This document shows positions 54,192-61,458 of a stretch of 64,000 bases of DNA, in pieces. The notes below the pieces were generated by a model. It was not told where the DNA came from and ran no database searches. It saw only the letters and a list, made by a program, of their open reading frames with translations. The DNA lies in assembly GCA_002497075.1 (NCBI GenBank), contig DAML01000012.1, forward strand, positions 47,117-111,116. The letters run 5' to 3'. The position numbers and the translations under genes are program-made. The first letter of the stretch is position 1; every line of letters begins with the position of its first letter. This DNA comes from Methanomassiliicoccaceae archaeon UBA472 (GTDB taxonomy: Archaea > Thermoplasmatota > Thermoplasmata > Methanomassiliicoccales > UBA472).

Positions 54192-54419
54192 AATATCAGT
54201 GGATGCAATAAGATGCTCGGGGTATTAAGAATTTGTAAACTTGCTTCCTTAAAAATTAATTTTAATGACCGCAACTCCGCTATGACCAGCGATTCCCGAC
54301 TTAACGGGGTACAGTTGGGCAATATGACTAGTAATTTGTACAAATAGGATAATTTTTACCTTAATAGACAAAAATGCTTTATACCATATTTCGATTTTAA
54401 TTGCTCAGGTGACTTTCAA
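54192..54419. promoter_or_regulatory. AT-rich divergent control region with palindrome ATTTGTACAAAT
   Basis: The perfect 12-base palindrome ATTTGTACAAAT lies at 54334-54345. A half-site, ATTTGTAAAC, occurs at 54232-54241 close to the regulator's promoter. TATA-like CTTTATACC near 54374-54382 serves the ABC gene, whose ATG is preceded by GGTG at eight bases. Composition is much more AT-rich than the genes beside it. No RNA gene seen. Confidence 0.5.
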
Positions 54420-55520
54420 ATGGATAAAAAGATTGCCATAATCGCAATCGTCGTCGTCGCCATAGTGGTGGTGGGTGCTTTTGCAGTCACCATGCTGGGA
54501 GGGGATGATGACGAGAAGGTGGTATATTGGACCCCTATCGGCCCCAATCTACAGAAGGAAGCGTTAATAGCTGGGCAGATAGACGGAGCAATAACGTGGG
54601 AACCGTTTGCAACTGATGCCTTATTGAGCGGAGAGGCGACCATCTACAAATGGTCAAATGAGATCTGGGAAGACCATCCATGCTGCGTGGTTGCGGTCGA
54701 CAATTCCTTCCTTGAGGAAAATCGTGACCTGACGCTCAGAACGCTTAAAGCCCACATAGCGGCGACCGAGTGGATCATCAACACCATCGCCGACCCGGAG
54801 AGCGAGAACTATACGAAAATGCTCCAAATGGGAGCGGAGTTCTCTGAGCGGTCCGTTGAGGTTGTCAACGGATCCGTATCAAATATTGTGTTCACTTACA
54901 ATATCACGGAGTCTTTTGAGGAATGGATGAGGGTTATAACTCAAAAGTACATCGATCTGAACCTGATCGAGGAATCAGTTCTCGGAACAAGAGGATATGC
55001 TGATGTTGATGACTTTGTGGCCAACTATTTCAACTCCTCGCTACTTGAGGAGGCCATGGACATCCAGCCCAGCACCACCGTGCTCAATGCTGACAACCCT
55101 GTCCGATTGGGATACCTGGTCGGAGATCTCCACCAGTTCGCGAGGGTTGTAGCTAATAATGACACCTTGTGGGGAGACGGCAAGGACCTATTCGAGGTCT
55201 ATGGTGTAGCGACCGTGACGTCTGAAGGAGGACCGTACGCCAATGGAGGTGCGGTCATGAACGCCTTCGCTGCTGGATATGTGGACATTGGATACCTTGG
55301 AAGCCCTCCAGCGATATTGAACCATCTTAACGGGGGAGTTGATATCACTGTCATCGCCCAGGTTAACATGGTTGGATCGGCCATTTTCGTGAGTGAGGAG
55401 ATAACCACCCTTGATGATTTCAACGGCAAGGTTATCGCCACCCCCGGAATATCGTCCATCCAGCACCTGATGTTCCTGGATTACTTCACGTCCAACGGTT
55501 TCACCGTCAAGGCATTGTGA
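54420..55520 (+). CDS. ABC transporter binding protein of NMT1/SsuA type with permuted domain order
   Basis: 366 residues. After an uncleaved membrane anchor (1-27) and an acidic spacer comes the part that is normally the second half of an SsuA/NMT1 fold (34-200: VVYWTPIGPNLQKEALIAGQ, DGAITWEPFATDALLSGEA). A linker (205-226) follows, then the normal first half (228-366: RLGYLVGDLHQFARVV, YVDIGYLGSPPAILN, TLDDFNGKVIATPG), ending where the halves usually join. So the order looks circularly permuted. It heads an ABC operon with permease and ATPase. Substrate (nitrate, sulfonate, taurine or similar) unknown. Confidence 0.82.
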   Translation: MDKKIAIIAIVVVAIVVVGAFAVTMLGGDDDEKVVYWTPIGPNLQKEALIAGQIDGAITWEPFATDALLSGEATIYKWSNEIWEDHPCCVVAVDNSFLEENRDLTLRTLKAHIAATEWIINTIADPESENYTKMLQMGAEFSERSVEVVNGSVSNIVFTYNITESFEEWMRVITQKYIDLNLIEESVLGTRGYADVDDFVANYFNSSLLEEAMDIQPSTTVLNADNPVRLGYLVGDLHQFARVVANNDTLWGDGKDLFEVYGVATVTSEGGPYANGGAVMNAFAAGYVDIGYLGSPPAILNHLNGGVDITVIAQVNMVGSAIFVSEEITTLDDFNGKVIATPGISSIQHLMFLDYFTSNGFTVKAL

Positions 55521-55580
55521 GGTCAACCCCCCAAACCTTTTAATTTTTTCACCTTTATCCAAGAACGTTTCAAAGGAAGG

Positions 55581-56438
55581 ATGGCTATGGTCGAGATGAG
55601 TAAGATATCGAAGAAATTGATCGCGTTCCTTAAGCCATCCGATGTAAGTTTGAAAACGGACCGTAGGATACAATTCGTCAAGACGTTGGTCATTGCGGTC
55701 ATCTCCTTGTCAATGTTCGTGATGGTATGGTGGGGACTGTCTGAATGGATCAATACCGCTTTTTTACCGCGACCGGACATAGTCTTCGAGGCTTTCATCG
55801 ACTCCTTCCAGACCGCTGATATTACCACTGGTCGTACCATGTGGGACAATATCATCACCAGCTCCATCCGTGTGGCTTGGGGCTTCATGTTGGCGTTCAT
55901 TCTGGCCGTACCGTTAGGGCTAATGATGGGGTTCTCAAAAACATTTGAGAGCTTCAGCAAGCCAGTGGTCGAGGTGTTCCGACCGATCGCCCCCATCGCT
56001 TGGGCACCCCTACTTCTGATCGCCATGGGAGGGATCGTTGGTCCGATCATCGTCATATTCATCGGCGTCTTCTTCCCTCTCTTATCCAATATCATCTTCG
56101 GGGTCAGGAGCATTCAGCCCATCTTGATAGACGCCGCCCGAACACTGGGGGCTAAAAGAAGTGACATGTTCATCAAGGTGATCATCCCGTCGACCGTGCC
56201 TTACATCATGACCGGGATCAGAATTGGCCTCGGGATTGGATGGATGTGCGTTGTGGCCGCAGAGTTCCTTGGGGCCGTTGGTGGAGGAGTCGGGCAGTAC
56301 GTTCAATTCAAGACCGAGGTCAATCGGTTCGACCAGGTGTTCGCTGGCCTGATCGTGTTCTCCATCCTGGGATTGTCGACCACAGAACTGAGCGGTTGGG
56401 TGGAAAAAAGGGTCTCGAAAAGGATGGGATTGAAATGA
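55581..56438 (+). CDS. ABC transporter permease, SsuC/TauC type
   Basis: 285 residues with about six helices. The EAA loop IDAARTLGAKRSDMFIKVIIP docks the ATPase, and FRPIAPIAWAPLLLIAMGG and WMCVVAAEFLGAVGGGVGQYV are typical of nitrate/sulfonate/taurine permeases. A TATA-like TTTTAATTTTTTC lies upstream, so it may have an extra promoter, and AAGGAAGG directly precedes ATG 55581 (ATG 55587 is an alternative). Confidence 0.92.
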   Translation: MAMVEMSKISKKLIAFLKPSDVSLKTDRRIQFVKTLVIAVISLSMFVMVWWGLSEWINTAFLPRPDIVFEAFIDSFQTADITTGRTMWDNIITSSIRVAWGFMLAFILAVPLGLMMGFSKTFESFSKPVVEVFRPIAPIAWAPLLLIAMGGIVGPIIVIFIGVFFPLLSNIIFGVRSIQPILIDAARTLGAKRSDMFIKVIIPSTVPYIMTGIRIGLGIGWMCVVAAEFLGAVGGGVGQYVQFKTEVNRFDQVFAGLIVFSILGLSTTELSGWVEKRVSKRMGLK

Positions 56439-57190
56439 TGCTTTCCATTGACAAATTGAGAAAAACCTTCCCTCTAGAACAAGGAGAGCTGGTGGCCATC
56501 GAGGAATTCACCCTTAAGGTCGATAAGGGTGAGTTCATCTGCATCCTTGGGCCCTCCGGTTGCGGAAAGACGACCATTCTGCGGATCATAGCTGGATTGG
56601 ATAATTTGTCCAGCGGTGTGATATCCCTAAACGGTAAAGATATCAAGGGCCCGGGTTCGGACCGCGGAATGGTGTTCCAAGAATTCGCATTGTTCCCATG
56701 GAGAAGCGTGAGGAAGAACATCGAGTTCGGAATGGAGCTGCGCAAGATACCCCCTAAGACCAGGCATGAGATCTCTCAGAGGCTCATAGAACTGGTTGGA
56801 CTTGAGGGATTTGAGAACGCCCACCCGCATGAGCTGTCGGGAGGCATGAAGCAGAGAGTGGGCATCGCCAGAGCGTTGGCCAACGAACCTGAGATACTGC
56901 TCATGGATGAACCGTTCGGGGCCTTGGACGCTCAGACCCGGAACCTGATGCAAAAGGAACTTCTGCGCATCTGGGAGGAGACCAAGAAGACCGTCGTGTT
57001 CATCACTCACTCTGTCGACGAGGCGGTATTCCTAGCCGATCGCATCGTGGTGATGAGCGAACGTCCGAGCCACATCACCGAGATATACGAGATACCCTGG
57101 AAAAGACCCAGGGACAGGTCGTCCATGGAATTCGCCAATCTCAGAAAGGAGATCTTGGCGAAGCTTGAAAAGATGGTCAAGGCGGACTGA
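56435..57190 (+). CDS. ABC transporter ATP-binding protein, SsuB/TauB type
   Basis: 251 residues. Walker A GPSGCGKTT near residue 40, Q-loop VFQEFALFPWRSV, signature LSGGMKQRVGIARA, Walker B ILLMDEPFGALDAQT and switch FITHSVDEAVFLADR; the last is typical of the nitrate/sulfonate class. ATG overlaps the permease TGA. The long upstream frame to 56240 is a shadow. Confidence 0.94.
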   Translation: MMLSIDKLRKTFPLEQGELVAIEEFTLKVDKGEFICILGPSGCGKTTILRIIAGLDNLSSGVISLNGKDIKGPGSDRGMVFQEFALFPWRSVRKNIEFGMELRKIPPKTRHEISQRLIELVGLEGFENAHPHELSGGMKQRVGIARALANEPEILLMDEPFGALDAQTRNLMQKELLRIWEETKKTVVFITHSVDEAVFLADRIVVMSERPSHITEIYEIPWKRPRDRSSMEFANLRKEILAKLEKMVKAD

Positions 57191-57712
57191 TCACAGCACC
57201 TTGGACGCGGCTATCTCAATAGCGCGAACCATGCTGTCCTTCGGAACCACTACCGATACTGGTATCCTGACTATCTGTTCCACGGTCGGAGCGACTATCG
57301 GAGCGCACACCAACGCCAACGCTCCGTCCCTCTCCGCCTTCACGGCGGCGATGATGGCGTCCTCCATGGTGCTGGCGGGATACTCCTTCACCCGCACGTT
57401 CCTATCACCCACCTTCATCATCCTCTCCTCGATCTTGTTCAGGACGGGACGGCTGGCGATGACGGCTATGAACTCGCCGCCGGGATTGGCGTCCAGTTTC
57501 CGGACGCCCTTGATGACCGCGCGAACGGTGCGCAGGTTAGGCTCGCGCTGCTCCTGCAGTATCTTGTAGATCGTGCTGGGGGAGAGACCGGTCTTCTCGC
57601 AGAACTCAGGAACGGAGATCTTCAGCTCCTCCTCAAGTATCTGCCGAAGCGCCTCGCGAAAGCCTTCCTCGCTTCGGAGGATTCCAGAGACCAGCTCCTC
57701 CACCATGCTCAT
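57191..57712 (-). CDS. XRE-like HTH regulator with C-terminal sensory-type domain
   Basis: 173 residues. An HTH (about 28-70: ISVPEFCEKTGLSPSTIYKILQEQ, EPNLRTVRAVIKGVRKL) precedes a C-terminal alpha/beta domain (about 80-170: GEFIAVIASRPVLNKIEERM, TMEDAIIAAVKAERDGALALV). Archaeal proteins with this layout are called predicted transcriptional regulators; the ligand is unknown. It starts four bases after trxB with GGAGTGAG, so it is in the thioredoxin reductase operon. Convergent with the ABC ATPase with no spacer. Confidence 0.78.
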   Translation of the reverse strand: MSMVEELVSGILRSEEGFREALRQILEEELKISVPEFCEKTGLSPSTIYKILQEQREPNLRTVRAVIKGVRKLDANPGGEFIAVIASRPVLNKIEERMMKVGDRNVRVKEYPASTMEDAIIAAVKAERDGALALVCAPIVAPTVEQIVRIPVSVVVPKDSMVRAIEIAASKVL

Positions 57713-57716
57713 GATC

Positions 57717-58604
57717 TCACTCCTTCTCCTTCCGGACGTAGCTGGCAGCGGAGAGCCCGGCCACGCATCCCTCGCCTACGGCCTTCGCCAGCTGCCAGGG
57801 CAGCCCGGTCACGTCGCCGCAGGCGAAGACCCCGGGGGTGTCGGTGGCGCATTCACGGTTCACCGCGATGTAGCCTTTCTCGTCCGGGAATATGTTGACC
57901 TCCATGGCCAGGTCGGCCACGCCCTTTGCGCCCAGCTCGATGAACACTCCGTCCAGCGTCAGGTCTCGGCCGTTGTCCAACATCATTCCGCGCACCACCT
58001 GGTCGCCGTGTATCTTGGTCGGCCAGGCCTGCACCATCTCGATGTCGGTGGCCTTCACCTTGTCCATCAGTTCCGGGGAGGCCTTGAACTCCTTGGCCAC
58101 CCAGTAGACCTTTGAAGCGTACTCGCGAAGAAGCAAGGCGGCGGAAGCGGCCATGCTGGCGTCCCCGAGGACGGCCACCGACTTCTTCTTGAAGAAGTTG
58201 CAGTCGCAGGTGGCGCAGTACGACACCCCCAGACCGTGGTATTCCTTCTCACCCTCCACGTTCAGCTTTTTACGGGATATCCCGGGAGCTAGAATGACGG
58301 CCTTGGCCTTGATCTCCTTCAACGATTCGGTCTTGAGCTTGAAGGATTCCCCCTCCATCTCAATGTTCAGGAGGTCCTCCTCCATGAGGACCGCGCCGAA
58401 GCCTGCCGCCGCCTTGGCGGTTATCTCTAGCATCTCCATGCCGCTCCGAGGCTCCGTTCCAAAATAGTTCTCGATCTCCGCTTTCAGCAAGGCGCTGTTC
58501 TGAACCTTTCCTAGAACGCAGACCTTGACCTTCTTGCGCGCGGCGTGCAGGGCGGCCTGAAGACCGGCCGGACCCGCTCCGATGACAGCAACGTCGAAAT
58601 CCAT
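57717..58604 (-). CDS. trxB: Thioredoxin reductase-like flavoprotein
   Basis: FAD/NAD(P)H disulfide reductase that reduces thioredoxin. 295 residues, with AVIGAGPAGLQAALHAAR at the start, redox pair CATCDC at about 131-136 and the flavin motif GVFACGDVTGLPWQLAKAVGEG near the end. The N-terminal GKVQNSALL and VAVLGDASMAASAALLL (NAD(P) site) are clear. The trailing DC instead of DG after the CxxC is slightly unusual. It follows trx and precedes the HTH gene. Confidence 0.93.
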   Translation of the reverse strand: MDFDVAVIGAGPAGLQAALHAARKKVKVCVLGKVQNSALLKAEIENYFGTEPRSGMEMLEITAKAAAGFGAVLMEEDLLNIEMEGESFKLKTESLKEIKAKAVILAPGISRKKLNVEGEKEYHGLGVSYCATCDCNFFKKKSVAVLGDASMAASAALLLREYASKVYWVAKEFKASPELMDKVKATDIEMVQAWPTKIHGDQVVRGMMLDNGRDLTLDGVFIELGAKGVADLAMEVNIFPDEKGYIAVNRECATDTPGVFACGDVTGLPWQLAKAVGEGCVAGLSAASYVRKEKE

Positions 58605-58616
58605 CAATATCCCAGC

Positions 58617-58638
58617 TTAATCAAAATTATATGATTAA
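58617..58638. promoter_or_regulatory. Inverted repeat TTAATCA/TGATTAA over the trxB promoter
   Basis: Seven-base perfect arms (58617-58623 and 58632-58638) with an eight-base AT spacer cover the TATA-like region of trxB, 13-34 bp before its ATG. A repressor bound here would block initiation. The HTH protein at the end of the operon is the obvious candidate, by position only. Confidence 0.4.
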
Positions 58639-58670
58639 ACGGTTTGGTGAAAAAGGTTTGCCGCACCCCC

Positions 58671-59075
58671 TCAGAAGTACTTGGAGAACTTCTGCCTCAT
58701 GAAGTCCTTGTTGCCAGCACCGACGATGCGGTCGAGCTGAACGCCGTTCTTGAACACCAGCATGGTGGGGATGGCGGTGATGTTGAACTTCATGGGAGTG
58801 TTCTCGTTCTCGTCGGTGTTCATCTTCCCGAACTTGATCTTCCCCTCGAACTCCTCGGAGAGCTGCTCTACGATAGGCGCAAGCATGCGGCAGGGACCGC
58901 ACCACGGGGCCCAGCAGTCGATGATCACCAGCGGCGCGCTCTTAATGAACTCCTCGAAAGTGCTATCCTTGACCTCTGTTACTCCAGACAATTTATTCAC
59001 TCCTTTTTGTTCGCTCTGACCTATCAATGCCTCTAACTTCCGCCTTCTGATCTCGGCGAGCTCGTCCTCGACCAT
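58671..59075 (-). CDS. trx: Thioredoxin
   Basis: 134 residues with WAPWCGPCRM (cysteines 59 and 62), cis-Pro loop ITAIPTMLVF and the MNTDEN strand. The 40-residue charged N-terminal helix (MVEDELAEIRRRKLEALI) is longer than in bacterial thioredoxin. The frame opens upstream to 59153; ATG 59075 is chosen for the normal start, since the TATA-like ATTATATACGG near 59134-59145 leaves a leader of about 40 bases. Partner of the TrxB encoded next. Confidence 0.94.
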   Translation of the reverse strand: MVEDELAEIRRRKLEALIGQSEQKGVNKLSGVTEVKDSTFEEFIKSAPLVIIDCWAPWCGPCRMLAPIVEQLSEEFEGKIKFGKMNTDENENTPMKFNITAIPTMLVFKNGVQLDRIVGAGNKDFMRQKFSKYF

Positions 59076-59087
59076 CAGAAGACCCCG

Positions 59088-59127
59088 CTCAATCGGTTGT
59101 GCATTGTGCTTACAAAACCGTATTGAG
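59088..59127 (-). other. Hairpin in the trx leader
   Basis: CTCAATCGGTT (59088-59098) and AACCGTATTGAG (59116-59127) pair with one bulged base around a 17-base loop. The hairpin lies between the TATA-like box and the trx ATG, so it would form in the mRNA leader if transcription starts upstream of 59127. No ribosomal or riboswitch consensus was recognised. Confidence 0.35.
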
Positions 59128-59294
59128 GTTCCACCGTATATAATCTTTATCACAATCCTTCCTGGAAGGCGAAATTTCCCCTTCGATGGTAGCGATAGTG
59201 CGGCACTGAACGGCGCCCTTGATGCGGTAAGCCAGGATTTCTCGCTGATAATCTTTTTAATAGAGGATGGCGATATCTGACAAAGGGAGTGCCG

Positions 59295-59567
59295 ATGTTA
59301 GAGGAGGCTTCTGAGCTCATAGGGATGCAGGTCTACACGCCCAACGGAGTGTTCCTGGGCAACGTGAACAACTTGGTCATCGACGTGGATACCCGCAAGG
59401 TCGACGGGCTCTTCATAAGCGAGTCCAACCCCCTGCTGGTGGAGGACTCCAAGGCCGTGAACGTCCCATTCCGTTGGATCCAGGCGATCGGGGACGTCAT
59501 CCTCTTGAAGTACTTCCCCAAGAGGGTCACCGCGAGGCGCCCCGCCGCTAAGCCGGCGCAGCCGTAA
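59295..59567 (+). CDS. PRC-barrel domain protein
   Basis: 90 residues: a PRC barrel (LIGMQVYTPNGVFLGNVNNL, DTRKVDGLFISESNP, PFRWIQAIGDVILL) and a short Lys/Arg/Pro/Ala tail. A second PRC protein is at 48119-48361. GTG at 59289 is an alternative start; ATG 59295 follows GGGAGTG. TATA-like TTTTTAATAG lies near 59250-59261. Confidence 0.85.
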   Translation: MLEEASELIGMQVYTPNGVFLGNVNNLVIDVDTRKVDGLFISESNPLLVEDSKAVNVPFRWIQAIGDVILLKYFPKRVTARRPAAKPAQP

Positions 59568-59606
59568 GGCCAACCTATTTTTTCTATAATTTTCATATCG
59601 TTCAAC

Positions 59607-60104
59607 ATGCCTGAGCGCAAGATCTTTGTGGACCCGGCGGCCGTGATAATCGGCGACGTGGAGCTGGGCGATGACGTTTCGATATGGCCGACCGCCGTGC
59701 TGCGCGGAGACGCCAATTCCATCAGGATCGGAGCGGGAAGCAACGTGCAGGAAGGTGCCGTCGTGCACACCAGCCATGATTTTCCTAGCGTGATCGGAAA
59801 GATGGTCACCGTCGGTCACGGGGCGGTTATAAACGGGGCCAAGATCGGCGACAGATGCATAATCGGGATCAACTCCACAATACTGGACGGGGCGATAATC
59901 GGGGACGAGTGCATCATCGGCGCGAACGCGCTAATCACCGGGATGACCGAGATCCCACCGAGATCTGTGGTGATGGGGCTTCCGGGAAAGGTCGTAAGGC
60001 ATAACGACCTCACCATCAAGGAGAGGGCGGAGAGGAGCGCCCAGAGCTACATCGGTCTAAAGAACCTGCACCTGGAGGGCAGGTACCCCCGCCGTACGTT
60101 CTGA
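59607..60104 (+). CDS. Gamma-carbonic-anhydrase-like hexapeptide-repeat protein
   Basis: 165 residues, mostly left-handed beta-helix repeats (VIIGDVELGDDVSIWPTAVLRGD, GSNVQEGAVVHTSHD). CamH-type carbonic anhydrases bind zinc with three histidines, in VxHxx, VGHxx and LHG. Here His54 (VVHTS), His71 (VGHGA) are present but the last position is Asn76 (VINGA). His57 in HTSH is an extra candidate. So either a different metal site or a non-carbonic-anhydrase role is likely. Confidence 0.85.
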   Translation: MPERKIFVDPAAVIIGDVELGDDVSIWPTAVLRGDANSIRIGAGSNVQEGAVVHTSHDFPSVIGKMVTVGHGAVINGAKIGDRCIIGINSTILDGAIIGDECIIGANALITGMTEIPPRSVVMGLPGKVVRHNDLTIKERAERSAQSYIGLKNLHLEGRYPRRTF

Positions 60105-60146
60105 ACGGTCCGTGCGATCGACGGTGCGGGGAGGTCCTGAGATACC

Positions 60147-60734
60147 ATGTGGAAGAAAGGGTTCCGGGGATGGTTCTATCTGAGCATCGCCGCGGCCTTG
60201 GTGGTCAGCGTAAGGAGCGCCGATGTCTACTGGCTCATCCTGGAGATGGGTATCGTGGCGGCCATACTTGGACGCTATCCCCTCTTCGACCAGCCAGAGG
60301 AACCGGAGCTGCAGCGCCCCCTGACCGTTTTCATGGTGATCCCGTTCACGGTGTACGTCGCATCGAGCCTTTTCGATCTGGAAGAAGGCCTCCTTCTGAG
60401 CTCCATCAGCACCCTGACCACCATGATGGCCTCACTGTTGCTGTGCCTTTTTACAATTCTGATCCTGGTCAAAAGGACCGGGTTCCACATGAACTACCGG
60501 TTCATCTTGGGATTCGCCACCGTGGCCTCCATTTCCCTGGCCTCGTTCTTCACCTTCCTTGAGACCTCCTATTCCCTGATGGATGGACATGATGTGTCCA
60601 ACGACGATCTCATGTGGTCCCTGATCGGAATAGTGGTCGGCGGCGTGACATCCGGCCTGCTGTTCAAGAGGGACATGAGGAGAATGGACTACACCGACCT
60701 TCTGGTGGTGGAACCTGAGGAGGGGAGCGGATGA
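60147..60734 (+). CDS. Polytopic membrane protein coupled to a DUF2238 protein
   Basis: 195 residues with about six helices and a C-terminal acidic tail. No family recognised. Its TGA overlaps the next ATG (ATGA), and both genes encode helical membrane proteins of similar size, so they probably form a complex. Confidence 0.7.
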   Translation: MWKKGFRGWFYLSIAAALVVSVRSADVYWLILEMGIVAAILGRYPLFDQPEEPELQRPLTVFMVIPFTVYVASSLFDLEEGLLLSSISTLTTMMASLLLCLFTILILVKRTGFHMNYRFILGFATVASISLASFFTFLETSYSLMDGHDVSNDDLMWSLIGIVVGGVTSGLLFKRDMRRMDYTDLLVVEPEEGSG

Positions 60735-61357
60735 GGGTCAGGAACAGCACCTTGGCGATCTTCTTGGCATCCGAGGTGGTGGTCACTCTGATAGGAGCCC
60801 TGGCCTATTCCGAAGAGAGGAGCTATCCGGGCAACGGGGCGATGCTGGGCGCCATCATCCTGGCCCTTCCGTTATTGCTGGAGATGGCGGGGTGGTTCAG
60901 AATGCCGATCTACATGCATGTCTGGGCATCTCTGGCAGTGGGATTGCACACCTTCGGCCTGGTTTGGGAGCTGTACGACACCGTGTGGTGGTGGGACGAG
61001 CTGACCCATGTCATCTCCTCTTCCATTGTCAGCATGATCGCGGCCCTAGGATTGTTCCTGTTCGACGCGCATTCTTTGAAGATCAAGGTTCCCCGTTGCG
61101 CCTATCCGATGATGATCATGGCCTTCTCCATCTTCATCGGGGTGGTCTGGGAGATCGCCGAGTTCACCGGGGACCTCCTGGCCAGTACTGGCATGCAGTA
61201 TTCTCTGAGCGATACGTTGAGCGACTGTTACGTTGATGTCCTCGGTGGTCTGACCAGCAGCTTGCTGTGGGTATTGTGGCTCTGGAAGGACCCGAATGGA
61301 GAGCTGGCAGATTCAGCCCAGAGGCCTTTGATAGACCTGTTCGACAAGGCATTCTGA
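60731..61357 (+). CDS. DUF2238/YjdF-like membrane protein
   Basis: 208 residues, about six helices. The polar in-membrane motifs WELYDTVWWWDELTHVISS, GVVWEIAEFTGD and YSLSDTLSDCYVDVLGG match DUF2238, whose conserved Asp/His/Glu suggest a metal site. Function unknown. Coupled to the membrane protein upstream. Confidence 0.78.
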   Translation: MRVRNSTLAIFLASEVVVTLIGALAYSEERSYPGNGAMLGAIILALPLLLEMAGWFRMPIYMHVWASLAVGLHTFGLVWELYDTVWWWDELTHVISSSIVSMIAALGLFLFDAHSLKIKVPRCAYPMMIMAFSIFIGVVWEIAEFTGDLLASTGMQYSLSDTLSDCYVDVLGGLTSSLLWVLWLWKDPNGELADSAQRPLIDLFDKAF

Positions 61358-61458
61358 GGGCGAAGGAGACCCTGGAGAGCATATATATGATGCGTGTTAT
61401 CACCGTACACGCCTGACCGAGCGGGTTGCCGCCGGCCTGTGGCCCCGGAGGAAGGTAC

